Positions 55,940 to 64,000 of a DNA stretch of 64,000 nucleotides are shown here, piece by piece. The DNA is taken from NCBI GenBank assembly GCA_001899065.1, contig MKUZ01000009.1:186001-250000 (forward strand), read 5' to 3'. The position numbers and the translations under genes were made by a program. The DNA is from Devosia sp. 66-22. GTDB lineage: Bacteria > Pseudomonadota > Alphaproteobacteria > Rhizobiales > Devosiaceae. The notes under the pieces were generated by a model. That model worked only from the letters and a program-made list of their open reading frames with translations. It was not told the DNA's origin and ran no database searches. How positions within the stretch are numbered: position 1 is the stretch's first letter; each line of letters begins with the position of its first letter.

Positions 55940-57481
55940 CTACTTCGCCACGACTTCCGAACTCTTGATGCCCGCGACGCCGGCCAGTTGGTCGAGCCGG
56001 CCGGCGAGGTGTTCGCCCGCGAGGAAGGCGAGGTCCTCGGGCAAATGCAGCCGCAGCCGACTGCCCTCGAGCGAGAAATGCGTGCGCTGCAGCACGCCCG
56101 GCATGGCCGCCGACATCGGATAGGCCACGCGGAAGGTCGCGCCGAGAAGCCGGGCCTTCATGTTGGCGGCCGGGCCGGCCAGCTCCATCAGTTCGTGACT
56201 GATCGATTTGTGCTTGAGGCCCATATAGCGGACCGCCAGCGCCTCCGCGAGGAAAGCGCGGCCGGGATGGTCGACGCCGGCGAGAGCGCCATAGGCGACC
56301 ATGTCGACGCTCTGCTCTCCGCGATAGTCGGGATGCCCGCGCCAGCCGATGTCGCTCAGATAGCAGGCGACCTTGCGCAGCCGTTCCTCGGCGGCCGTCT
56401 CCTTGACCTGGATGGCGTCAAGGAACCCGGCGGTGAACCTGATCAGGTCTTCGGCATGGGCAGGTGAGCGCGAGCGCAGGATCGAGATTTCTTCGGCGCC
56501 CTGCAGCAGTGGATCGAGCGCCCGCTCCTCGGGCGGCAACAGGCCGTACAGATATCCCTCGCGGACCCCCTGTGCCGAGAACAGCACGCTGTCGAATTTG
56601 CCGGCGCGCAGCACTTCGCCGAGCACGGCGGCGCCGAACGGCACCAGGTCGCGCCGCGACGAGCTTGTGTGGTCGCTGCCCGGATAGGCCTTGCCGGCCG
56701 TGGCGGCGTCGACGATCTCGTCGCACAGTTTCGCCAGGTCGCCGGCCTTGGTCACATAGTGCTGCACCATGTGCAGCGGATAGTTCCGCAGCACCTGATG
56801 CATCTTGGCCATCGAGCGCCAGGTGCCGCCGATGGCGCAGAACTGCCCGCCGGGTTTGCAGCTCAGGAGTTCGGACCTGGCGAGCCGCTCCCGCGCGATT
56901 TCGCGCGCCCGCGCCACTGAACGGCCGGCATCGTCCTGCATGCGGATGACGCCCAGCTCATGGGTCTCGCCGACCGCATCGACGCCGTCCACAATCGAGG
57001 ACAGCTCGAGGCTGCCGCCGCCCAGATCGCCCACGATGCCGGTGAAGTCGGGGATCCCCGCAACGACGCCGAGCGCAGCGAAATGCGCCTCGGCAGCGCC
57101 GCTCAGCACTTCCACCTTGGCGTTCATCGTCGCTTCAACCGCATCGACGAAGGCCTTGGAATTGCTCGCATCCCGGACCGCCGAGGTGGCGAGGATGTAG
57201 ACTTCCCCGGCCTTCATCAGCTGCGCCACCAGCGCGAAGCGCTGGATCGCCGTCAGTGCCCGGTCGATGTTCTCGTAGGCGAGCCGCCCGGTCTGGGCGA
57301 GCCCGCGCCCCAGGGCGCAGGACGACTTCTCGTTGTAGAGCAGCGTCAGCGAGCGTGCGAGCCGCTCATAGACGACGAGACGCACCGAGTTGGAGCCGAT
57401 ATCGAGCACAGCGACGGGCCGGGCGCCCTTGATGCGCCCTTGCGCCGTCGGGTCCGCGTCGAGACCCCAGAATTGGTTCAA
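55940..57481 (-). CDS. ppx: exopolyphosphatase / pppGpp phosphohydrolase family protein
   Basis: Removes terminal phosphate from polyphosphate. The 513-residue product has the Ppx/GppA actin-like domains, with [15 protein letters not shown] near residue 25, the catalytic-Glu region [14 protein letters not shown] (about 125), [12 protein letters not shown] (about 150), and a C-terminal HD-like helical domain (about 335-500) containing RGHPDYRG. The start is a TTG at 57481 that overlaps the ppk stop in TTGA; this rare start in a coupled position is plausible but not proven. A GTG or other later start would shorten the N-terminus by up to 22 residues without loss of motifs. Confidence 0.94.
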   Translation of the reverse strand: MNQFWGLDADPTAQGRIKGARPVAVLDIGSNSVRLVVYERLARSLTLLYNEKSSCALGRGLAQTGRLAYENIDRALTAIQRFALVAQLMKAGEVYILATSAVRDASNSKAFVDAVEATMNAKVEVLSGAAEAHFAALGVVAGIPDFTGIVGDLGGGSLELSSIVDGVDAVGETHELGVIRMQDDAGRSVARAREIARERLARSELLSCKPGGQFCAIGGTWRSMAKMHQVLRNYPLHMVQHYVTKAGDLAKLCDEIVDAATAGKAYPGSDHTSSSRRDLVPFGAAVLGEVLRAGKFDSVLFSAQGVREGYLYGLLPPEERALDPLLQGAEEISILRSRSPAHAEDLIRFTAGFLDAIQVKETAAEERLRKVACYLSDIGWRGHPDYRGEQSVDMVAYGALAGVDHPGRAFLAEALAVRYMGLKHKSISHELMELAGPAANMKARLLGATFRVAYPMSAAMPGVLQRTHFSLEGSRLRLHLPEDLAFLAGEHLAGRLDQLAGVAGIKSSEVVAK

Positions 57482-59649
57482 TCGTCGTTCTCTTCGTTGT
57501 CGCGCTGCAGGGCGCTGCCGCGGCCGGACAGGCTCGCATTGGTCATGAAGTAGTTGTGGGCACTGTAGGGCTCTTCGCCCTCCTCCAGTGGCCGGCGATG
57601 CGAACTGCCGTCCGGCAGTACCTCCCAGCTCTGCGTGTTGTCCTTGAGATAGGCCACCAGCATGCGGTCGAGGATCTGCCTATGCACGGTCTTGTTGAGG
57701 ATGGGAACCATCACTTCGACACGCCAGTCCAGGTTGCGCTGCATGATGTCGGCCGACGACATATACACCTTGGCCCGCCGCGAGGGCATCTGTTCGCCAT
57801 TGCCGAAGCAGAAGATGCGCGAATGCTCGAGGAAGCGGCCGACCACCGACTTCACCCGGATATTGTCCGAAAAGCCCGGTATTCCGGGCCGCAGGCAGCA
57901 GATGCCGCGCACGATCAGCTCGATCTTCACGCCCTTCTGGCTCGCGTCGTAAAGCGCGTCGATGATTTCTGGATCGACCAGGGCGTTCATCTTGAGCCAG
58001 ATCGTCGCCGGCTCGCCGCGTTCCGCGAAGCGGACCTCGCGGGCGATATGGTCGAGCAGCGTCGAGCGCAGATTGACCGGAGAGACCGCGACGGCCTCGA
58101 GCTCGGTCGGTCGCGCATATCCTGTTATGAAGTTGAACACCCGCGCCACGTCGCGCGTGATCGACGGGTCCGTCGTGAAGTAGCTGAGGTCGGTGTATAT
58201 CTTGGCCGTGATCGGATGATAGTTGCCCGTGCCGAGGTGGCAGTAGCTGACCAGCTTGCCGCTCTCGCGCCGCACCACCTGGCTCATCTTGGCGTGCGTC
58301 TTGAGCTCGATGAAGCCGAAAACCACCTGCGCCCCGGCGCGTTCGAGGTCGCGGGCCCAGCGGATGTTCGCTTCCTCGTCGAAGCGCGCCTTGAGCTCGA
58401 CCAGCGCCGTGACCGACTTGCCCTGCTCGGCGGCGTAGACGAGTGCCTTCACGATCGGGCTGTCGCGCGAGGTCCGATAGAGCGTCTGCTTGATCGCCAC
58501 CACGTCGGGGTCGCGCGCCGCTTGACCGAGGAACTGCGCCACGACGTCGAAGCTCTCGAACGGGTGGTGGACGAGGAGATCCTTGGCCTTGATGGCGGCG
58601 AACAAATCGCCATTGTAGTCGCGGACGCGTTCTGGATAACGCGGTATGTACGGCTGGAACTTCAGGTCCGGCCGGTCGATCTCGCAGATCTTGCTGGCAT
58701 CGGCGAGGCCGAGAAAGCCTTCGACCTCGAACGTATCGGCCGGCGTGGCGCCCAGCCGCTCCGAGATTTGCCGCCGCAGGGCGCGCGGCATCTTCTTTTC
58801 GATCTCGAGCCGGATCACCAGGCCGCGGCGGCGTTGCCGGAGCGCGGATTCGAATTCGACCACGAGGTCGGCCGCTTCGTCGTCGATTTCGATTTCGCTG
58901 TCGCGGATGATCCGGAAGGCGCCCGAACCGGCCACTTCGTAGCCGGGAAACATCTTGTGCAGGAACAGGTTGATCAGCGTGTCGATGGTCACGACCTCGA
59001 TCCGCCCCTCGGCCGTCAGTCCCGCCGGCAGGGTGATGAAGCGGTCGAGGTTGGATGGCACGCGCACCAGCGCCGTCAGCGCCGTCACGGAGCCCGGCCG
59101 CGTCAGCTCGAAGGCCAGCGTGAAGCCCAGATTGGGGATGAACGGGAACGGATGCGCCGGGTCGACGGCGATCGGCGTCAGGACCGGGAAGATTTCCTCG
59201 CGGAACAGCCGCTGCAGGTATTTCACCTGGTCCGGGGTGAGGTCGTTGGCTTCATGGATGACGACGCCGGCCTCGTGCAGCTCCTCGCGCAGCGTCTGCC
59301 AGTGGTCCTGCTGCTCGAGCTGGAGGTGCTGCGCGAGCGTCGCGATCTCGTCGAGCTGCTCGGCCGGCGTCAGGCCGTCGGCGCTCTGCTTCTGCAATCC
59401 GGCACGCAGCTGGCCCTTGAGGCCGGCGACGCGCACCATGAAGAACTCGTCGAGATTGTTGGCCGAAATCGACACGAAGCGCATGCGCTCGAGCAGCGGA
59501 TGGTTCTTGTTGCCCGCCTCCTCCAGCACGCGCATGTTGAACTGCAGCCAGCTCACCTCGCGATTGACGAACCGGGCCGGGCTCTGGCGCAGCGCCTCGA
59601 TGTCGGGCGAGGCGGCCTCCTCGGGCAGGATTTCGGTCATCTCATTCAT
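57478..59649 (-). CDS. ppk: polyphosphate kinase 1
   Basis: Builds polyphosphate from ATP (reversible). The 723-residue product has the four PPK1 domains: N-terminal helical (about 15-125), head (about 126-325), and two PLD-like catalytic domains. The autophosphorylated His is in [14 protein letters not shown], and the second catalytic His corresponds to that in the [16 protein letters not shown] region. Length is typical. ATG at 59649 or 59640 are both possible. It overlaps hdaA by eight bases upstream and ppx by four downstream, so AI-2E, hdaA, ppk and ppx form one coupled operon. Confidence 0.97.
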   Translation of the reverse strand: MNEMTEILPEEAASPDIEALRQSPARFVNREVSWLQFNMRVLEEAGNKNHPLLERMRFVSISANNLDEFFMVRVAGLKGQLRAGLQKQSADGLTPAEQLDEIATLAQHLQLEQQDHWQTLREELHEAGVVIHEANDLTPDQVKYLQRLFREEIFPVLTPIAVDPAHPFPFIPNLGFTLAFELTRPGSVTALTALVRVPSNLDRFITLPAGLTAEGRIEVVTIDTLINLFLHKMFPGYEVAGSGAFRIIRDSEIEIDDEAADLVVEFESALRQRRRGLVIRLEIEKKMPRALRRQISERLGATPADTFEVEGFLGLADASKICEIDRPDLKFQPYIPRYPERVRDYNGDLFAAIKAKDLLVHHPFESFDVVAQFLGQAARDPDVVAIKQTLYRTSRDSPIVKALVYAAEQGKSVTALVELKARFDEEANIRWARDLERAGAQVVFGFIELKTHAKMSQVVRRESGKLVSYCHLGTGNYHPITAKIYTDLSYFTTDPSITRDVARVFNFITGYARPTELEAVAVSPVNLRSTLLDHIAREVRFAERGEPATIWLKMNALVDPEIIDALYDASQKGVKIELIVRGICCLRPGIPGFSDNIRVKSVVGRFLEHSRIFCFGNGEQMPSRRAKVYMSSADIMQRNLDWRVEVMVPILNKTVHRQILDRMLVAYLKDNTQSWEVLPDGSSHRRPLEEGEEPYSAHNYFMTNASLSGRGSALQRDNEENDD

Positions 59650-60361
59650 CGTCGCCGCCTTCCAGATCCAGTTCGTCGTCGCTCACACCGCGTTCGGCCA
59701 GTGCCGCGGCGGCCACCGAGCGCGTGATGGCCGTGCCCCGGCTGAGGGCAATGCGGTCGACAAGCTCCGCCAGCGCCACTGCCTCTTCCGGCGAGCGCTC
59801 CATCCTTGCCACGAGATAGCTGACGATTTTCGGATCGACCGCAACCTGCCGGTCGCCGAACAGCTTCACGAACATCTGTGACAACTGGATGTCATCGCTC
59901 AGGGCCACCGTGAACCGCGCCGCGAGTCTCGCCCGCGACTTGAGATCATCGGTCTGGTAGGGCCAGTTGGCAATCGGCTCCCGGCTCGTCATCAGCACGG
60001 CTCGGCCATCCCGCATGGACTGGTTCAGCAGATGGAACAACGCATCCTCGCCGTAACCGCTCCGCTCAACATCCTCGACCGCCAACGGCGCCGTGCCGCC
60101 GCGGCGCGACAGGTCCTCCAGCTCGCCCGGCTCGGCCATCCGGGCCCCTGCCCGCTTCGCCCAGATGCGGGCCAGATGCGACTTGCCGGATTTTGCCGGC
60201 CCTTCGATCAGCGTCAGCGGTCCCGGCCAACTGGGAAAGGCCCGGATATGGGCCAGCGCCAGCCGGTTGCCCTCGCCCTCGATGAAGTCGTCTTCGAGAT
60301 GCGACGGCTCGTGCCCATAGTCGAAGGGCAGCTGCGAGGTACCGGTACCGGTCGGGCTCAT
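59642..60361 (-). CDS. hdaA: HdaA, DnaA-related regulatory inactivator of replication initiation
   Basis: A 239-residue AAA+ protein related to domain III of DnaA. With the beta clamp it stimulates hydrolysis of DnaA-ATP after initiation. A clamp-binding motif QLPFDYG lies at residues 10-16, Walker A GPAKSGKS at about 54-61, a degenerate Walker B PLAVEDVE, and sensor 2-like sequences near [14 protein letters not shown]. Sits in the alphaproteobacterial hdaA-ppk-ppx context. Start codon overlaps the stop of the AI-2E-family gene (ATGA). Confidence 0.95.
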   Translation of the reverse strand: MSPTGTGTSQLPFDYGHEPSHLEDDFIEGEGNRLALAHIRAFPSWPGPLTLIEGPAKSGKSHLARIWAKRAGARMAEPGELEDLSRRGGTAPLAVEDVERSGYGEDALFHLLNQSMRDGRAVLMTSREPIANWPYQTDDLKSRARLAARFTVALSDDIQLSQMFVKLFGDRQVAVDPKIVSYLVARMERSPEEAVALAELVDRIALSRGTAITRSVAAAALAERGVSDDELDLEGGDDE

Positions 60362-61554
60362 TTTGTCGGCGTCAACCTTTTGCGGCGCCGCGGCGCCACG
60401 TCCGGCGCCGCCTCCGCGGCAACCGGTGGCTCGGGCGCCACGGCGGGCATGCTCAGGGCCAGCTCGGGTTCCCCCGTCGCCAGCTTCTGCGGCCGCTCAC
60501 CGTGATAGAGCGCACTCTCCTTGTAGCGCTTGATGGCATAGCGGGTCAGCGTCGCGGTGATCGCCGCCAGCGGCACCGCGAGCAGCAGGCCCACGAAGCC
60601 GAAGAGGAACGAGAATGCGAACAGCGCGAACATCAGCCACACCGGGTTGATGTTGATGCTCTGCCCCACGAGCCGCGGATACAGCACATTCCCTTCGAGG
60701 AACTGGCCGACCATGTAGACGGCGAAAACGATCAGGACGAACCACCAGTTGGGCGAAAACTGCACCAGCGCAATGCCCATCGACAGGATGAAACCGGTGA
60801 GGAATCCAGCGAATGGAATGAAGCTGAACAGCCCTGTGATCAACCCGATCACCAGGCCGAAATTGAGCCCGGTCAGGCTGAGGGCCATCGAATAGTAGAC
60901 GCACAGCACCAGGATCACCGAGCCCTGGCCGCGAACAACGCCGGCCATCGAGCGGTCGATCTGATCAAGTACCTGTCTGATTTCGCGCCTGTGCTCTCGC
61001 GGCAGCAGATCGTCGACGCCCTTGATCATGCCCTCCCAATCGAGCAGCAGATAGAACGTCACGACCGGCGTGATCAGGAGGAAGCCGAGCGTATTGAGCA
61101 CCGTGAGGCCGCTCTGGAGAATCTGCGCGGTCAGGTTGCCGATGAATTCGACGCCGGTGCCGATGAACTGGGTCAGGCTCGCTTCGAGCTGCGCCGCGCG
61201 CTCGGGTCCGAGCCACTCGGTGAACTGCGGCGCCAGTCGGCGGATCAGTGCCTGCAGGTCGCCGACATAGCCCGGTACATCCCGGGCCAGCCCCACGATT
61301 TGGGTGACGATGAGCGGGGTCACGAGAAAGAACACACCCACGATCAGCGCGATCACGATCAGCATCGCGATGAAGGTCGACCAGCCGCGCCCGATCACCG
61401 GAAGGCGCTGGATCAGGTTGACGAGCGGGTTGAGGATGTAGGCGAGCGCACTGCCAACCACGAACGGCAGCAGGATGGGGCGGAGCAGCCAGACGGCGAG
61501 AATCACGGCGACGGTGAAGCCGACCCAGACAAGCACCTGAGTTCTGAGTGTCAT
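60358..61554 (-). CDS. AI-2E family (PerM) membrane transporter
   Basis: A 398-residue polytopic membrane protein of the AI-2E/PerM family, with about eight helices (LVWVGFTVAVILAVWLL at the start, then pairs near 55-85, 145-165 and 205-320). The LPREHRREIRQVLDQIDRSM amphipathic segment, GLLFGFVGLLLAVPLAA near residue 315 and PVVTFYLLLDW are family marks. Members export autoinducer 2 (TqsA) or act as Na+/H+ antiporters in some studies; the substrate here is unknown. It is the first gene of the operon with hdaA, ppk and ppx. Divergent from purM. Confidence 0.94.
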   Translation of the reverse strand: MTLRTQVLVWVGFTVAVILAVWLLRPILLPFVVGSALAYILNPLVNLIQRLPVIGRGWSTFIAMLIVIALIVGVFFLVTPLIVTQIVGLARDVPGYVGDLQALIRRLAPQFTEWLGPERAAQLEASLTQFIGTGVEFIGNLTAQILQSGLTVLNTLGFLLITPVVTFYLLLDWEGMIKGVDDLLPREHRREIRQVLDQIDRSMAGVVRGQGSVILVLCVYYSMALSLTGLNFGLVIGLITGLFSFIPFAGFLTGFILSMGIALVQFSPNWWFVLIVFAVYMVGQFLEGNVLYPRLVGQSININPVWLMFALFAFSFLFGFVGLLLAVPLAAITATLTRYAIKRYKESALYHGERPQKLATGEPELALSMPAVAPEPPVAAEAAPDVAPRRRKRLTPTK

Positions 61555-61640
61555 GCCCCGTCGTACCCTTGCGTCGCCCCAGTTGAGCGGCTATCAGCGC
61601 CTCAGTTTTCGCCCCTCCCAGAGCCGGCACAGAGCGCCCC

Positions 61641-62717
61641 ATGTCCGACGCATCGAACCTGCCATCAAACGGGCTCAGCTACAAGCATGCGGGTGTCGAC
61701 ATCGACGCCGGCAATGCGCTGGTGGACGCCATCAAGCCCGCCGTCCGCTCGACCCGCCGTCCCGGCGCCGACGCCGAAATCGGCGGCTTCGGCGGCCTGT
61801 TCGACCTCAAGGCGGCCGGCTTCATCGATCCGGTGCTGGTCGCCGCCAATGACGGTGTCGGCACCAAGCTCAAGATCGCCATCGACACCGGCAGCCACTC
61901 GACCATCGGCATCGATCTCGTCGCCATGTGCGTCAACGACATCGTCGTCCAGGGTGCCGAGCCGCTGTTCTTCCTCGACTATTTCGCCACCGGCAAGCTC
62001 GACGTCGAGGTCGGCAAGGCCATCGTGGAGGGGATTGCCGAAGGTTGCCGCATCTCCGGCTGCGCCCTCATCGGCGGCGAGACGGCCGAAATGCCGGGCA
62101 TGTATCACGGCAACGACTACGACCTCGCAGGCTTTGCCGTCGGCGCCGCCGAGCGTGGCACCCTCCTGCCCCGCCCCGACGTGAGGCCGGGCGACGCGAT
62201 CGTCGCCATCGGCTCGTCCGGCGTCCATTCCAACGGATACTCGCTGGTCCGCAAGATCGTCGACATCTCCGGCGTCGACTGGTACCTGCCGGCGCCGTTC
62301 GACGAAGCCCGTACGCTCTCGGGGGCGCTGCTCACCCCCACCCGCATCTATGTGAAGCCGATCCTGTCGGCGCTCAAGGCCGGCATCGGCCTCAAGGCGC
62401 TGGCGCACATCACCGGCGGCGGCTTCATCGACAACATTCCGCGCGCCCTGCCAGAGAACGTTTCGGCGCATATCGACCTCAATGCCGTGCAGGTGCCGAA
62501 AGTGTTCGGCTGGCTGGCCCGGGTCGGTGGCATGGGCGAGCGCGAAATGCTGCGCACGTTCAACTGCGGCGTCGGCATGATCTGCGTGCTCGATGCGCGC
62601 GAGGCCGAGCAACTGGTCTCCCACCTCTACGAGCAGGGCGAAAAGCCCGCCATCATCGGCCGCATCACCGAAGCGGGCGCCGAGCCGGTGACGTTCGAAG
62701 GCAAGCTGGCGCTGTGA
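61641..62717 (+). CDS. purM: phosphoribosylformylglycinamidine cyclo-ligase (AIR synthase)
   Basis: Fifth step of purine synthesis: closes FGAM to AIR using ATP. The 358-residue product has the family N-terminus with [48 protein letters not shown], the Asp-rich [17 protein letters not shown] and [17 protein letters not shown]. The length is typical. The last bases overlap the GTG start of the PurN gene by four, so the two are coupled, as in many bacteria. Confidence 0.97.
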   Translation: MSDASNLPSNGLSYKHAGVDIDAGNALVDAIKPAVRSTRRPGADAEIGGFGGLFDLKAAGFIDPVLVAANDGVGTKLKIAIDTGSHSTIGIDLVAMCVNDIVVQGAEPLFFLDYFATGKLDVEVGKAIVEGIAEGCRISGCALIGGETAEMPGMYHGNDYDLAGFAVGAAERGTLLPRPDVRPGDAIVAIGSSGVHSNGYSLVRKIVDISGVDWYLPAPFDEARTLSGALLTPTRIYVKPILSALKAGIGLKALAHITGGGFIDNIPRALPENVSAHIDLNAVQVPKVFGWLARVGGMGEREMLRTFNCGVGMICVLDAREAEQLVSHLYEQGEKPAIIGRITEAGAEPVTFEGKLAL

Positions 62718-63790
62718 CCGCGAGGCAGCGCGTCGCCATCCTCATTTCCGGCCGCGGCTCGAACATGAGCGCGCTGATCGCCGCCGCGAAGGCCGGGGAC
62801 TATCCGGCTGAGATCGCTGGCGTCTTTTCGAACGATCCCGGCGCCCGGGGCCTCGCTATCGCTGCCGCCGACGGCATCGCCACGGCCGCCCTGGCGCACC
62901 GGGACTACGCCAGCAAGGCCGCGTTCGAGGCGGCGATGACGGCCATCCTCGAGGGCTGGCAGGCCGACATCGTCGCCCTCGCCGGCTTCATGCGCGTGCT
63001 GTCGCCCGAATTCTGCACCCGCTGGGCGGGCCGCCTCATCAACATCCACCCCTCGCTGCTGCCCCGGCACAAGGGCCTTCACACGCACGAGCAGGCGCTC
63101 GCCGACGGCTCTGTCGAGCACGGCTGCACCGTCCACTTCGTCACCCCCGGCATGGACGAAGGCCCCACGATCGCGCAGGCATCCGTTGCCATCCTCGCCG
63201 GGGATACGCCCGACATCCTGGGGGCCCGCGTTCTGGTTGAAGAGCACAAGCTCTACCCCCGCGCCCTCGCAATGGTGGCCGCATCGCTCGCAGGCACGGC
63301 GCCGCTCATCCGCCGCCTCGGGGCGGCCGATGCCGCAGCCTATCGGGCGATCCGGCTCGAGGCCCTGCAGGATGCCCCGACCGCCTTCGGTTCGAGCTAC
63401 GAGGCCGAGTGCACCCGCGATCTCGCCGAGTTCGAGAGCACCGTCACGCGCAACTACATCGCCGGAGCCTGGCTTGGCGGCGCGCTCGTCGGCACTGCCG
63501 GCTTCCACCGTCTGGATGCCACCAAGGTCGCCCATCGCGGCAACATCTGGGGCGTCTATGTCAGGCCCGAAGCCCGCGGCCACGGCGTGGCCCGCGCCCT
63601 GATCGCCGACGTCCTCGCCTTCGCCCGGACGCAGGTCGAGCAGGTGCATCTGTGCGTCGTCACCGACAACGCCCCCGCGCTCCGCCTCTACGAGCATCTG
63701 GGCTTCGTCAGCTACGGCATCGAGCCGCGCAGCCTGCTCGTCGATGGCCGCTATCTCGACGAGCACATGATGGTGCTGCGCTTCGACTAG
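62714..63790 (+). CDS. purN: PurN (GAR formyltransferase) fused to a GNAT acetyltransferase domain
   Basis: A 358-residue two-domain protein. The first ~190 residues are phosphoribosylglycinamide formyltransferase, which adds the formyl group from 10-formyl-THF in purine synthesis. Catalytic Asn110, His112 and Asp148 are present in [13 protein letters not shown] and TPGMDEG with the same spacing as E. coli N106/H108/D144. From about 195 ([20 protein letters not shown]) to the end lies a GNAT N-acetyltransferase domain with the acetyl-CoA loop [15 protein letters not shown] and [15 protein letters not shown]. No stop codon separates them. Start is GTG at 62714 overlapping purM. GNAT substrate unknown. 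An internal ATG at 63272 could start a separate GNAT product. Confidence 0.93.
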   Translation: MTARQRVAILISGRGSNMSALIAAAKAGDYPAEIAGVFSNDPGARGLAIAAADGIATAALAHRDYASKAAFEAAMTAILEGWQADIVALAGFMRVLSPEFCTRWAGRLINIHPSLLPRHKGLHTHEQALADGSVEHGCTVHFVTPGMDEGPTIAQASVAILAGDTPDILGARVLVEEHKLYPRALAMVAASLAGTAPLIRRLGAADAAAYRAIRLEALQDAPTAFGSSYEAECTRDLAEFESTVTRNYIAGAWLGGALVGTAGFHRLDATKVAHRGNIWGVYVRPEARGHGVARALIADVLAFARTQVEQVHLCVVTDNAPALRLYEHLGFVSYGIEPRSLLVDGRYLDEHMMVLRFD

Positions 63791-63800
63791 CGCATCGGCT

Positions 63801-64000
63801 ATGAAGCGTCCGATGAACACGCAAATAGACGTTGCGATCGTCGGCGCCGGCCCCGTCGGGCTGCTGCTGGCGATCGAACTCAAGCTGGGTGGCGCCGATG
63901 TGCTCGTCCTCGAACGGCTCGCCGCACCAGACCGCGCGATCAAGGCGCCCTCGATCGGACCCGTTGGCGCCGAGGCGCTGCAGCGCCGCGGCATGGGCCC
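63801..64000 (+). CDS. FAD-dependent monooxygenase, N-terminal fragment cut by window end
   Basis: Only the first ~66 residues are visible. After an initial MKRPMNTQI the protein reads DVAIVGAGPVGLLLAIELKL, the GxGxxG dinucleotide-binding motif of PheA/TfdB-type flavoprotein hydroxylases, then a VLVLERLAA segment and KAPSIGPVGAEALQ. Such enzymes hydroxylate aromatic compounds with NAD(P)H and oxygen. Either ATG at 63801 or at 63813 may be used; they are in the same frame. Eleven bases follow the PurN-GNAT stop. Confidence 0.8.
   Translation, partial: MKRPMNTQIDVAIVGAGPVGLLLAIELKLGGADVLVLERLAAPDRAIKAPSIGPVGAEALQRRGMG

Overview
The window is a GC-rich (roughly two-thirds G+C by eye) chromosomal segment of an alphaproteobacterium, most likely of the order Hyphomicrobiales and plausibly Devosia-like. 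The evidence is gene content and order: an alphaproteobacterial RNase E with an acidic insert in its S1 domain, an NDUFA12-type complex I accessory protein next to a DUF2155 protein, a class II (B12-dependent) ribonucleotide reductase as the only RNR in view, HdaA instead of Hda, and the block purM-purN / AI-2E / hdaA / ppk / ppx / rnd / aspS. The genus is an inference. I see no rRNA, tRNA or CRISPR array and no complete insertion sequence.

Layout. 1-9 kb: periplasmic amidase, RNase E with a long structured leader, a peptidoglycan-binding-type exported protein, a PAP2 phosphatase, a WYL regulator, a VOC protein and an aminotransferase. 9-16.9 kb: DsbA-like thiol protein, aroQ, accB, accC, then an unusual small element (a GIY-YIG nuclease gene between 41-bp inverted repeats) filling the gap to a two-gene FtsX-type ABC exporter, then aat. 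17-23 kb: ATP-dependent DNA ligase, an ArsR/SRPBCC/GyrI-like/SDR operon, and a frameshifted Ig-repeat autotransporter. 23-30.5 kb: DUF2155 and NDUFA12 genes, two tandem periplasmic caspase-TPR proteins, and a beta-lactamase-fold serine hydrolase. 30.5-38.5 kb: nrdJ with a long hairpin-bearing upstream region, a low-GC island with a 3'-truncated AAA ATPase, a gene remnant, a ~300-nt stretch of nested hairpins, a hypothetical gene, a palindromic repeat cluster, a YaiI-family gene and a cold-shock gene. 38.6-45.4 kb: HxlR regulator with twin operators facing an MFS transporter, SRAP/HMCES-type DNA-protein crosslink protein, and several small conserved proteins, one with an in-frame stop. 45.6-52.8 kb: AMP nucleosidase, a three-gene operon led by a malic enzyme-phosphotransacetylase, and a CSS-EAL cyclic-di-GMP phosphodiesterase. 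52.4-64 kb: aspS plus an overlapping small gene, rnd, the tightly overlapping AI-2E-hdaA-ppk-ppx operon, purM, a PurN-GNAT fusion, and the start of an FAD monooxygenase.

How it fits together. Most genes are housekeeping: fatty acid initiation (accBC), polyphosphate turnover (ppk/ppx), replication-initiation control (hdaA), purine synthesis (purM/purN), RNA decay (rne, rnd), tRNA charging (aspS) and deoxynucleotide supply (nrdJ). Accessory DNA sits in the gaps between them. The observations I consider most worth a second look are the inverted-repeat GIY-YIG element, the PurN-acetyltransferase fusion, the tandem caspase-TPR pair, the truncated AAA ATPase island and the hairpin-rich region beside it.
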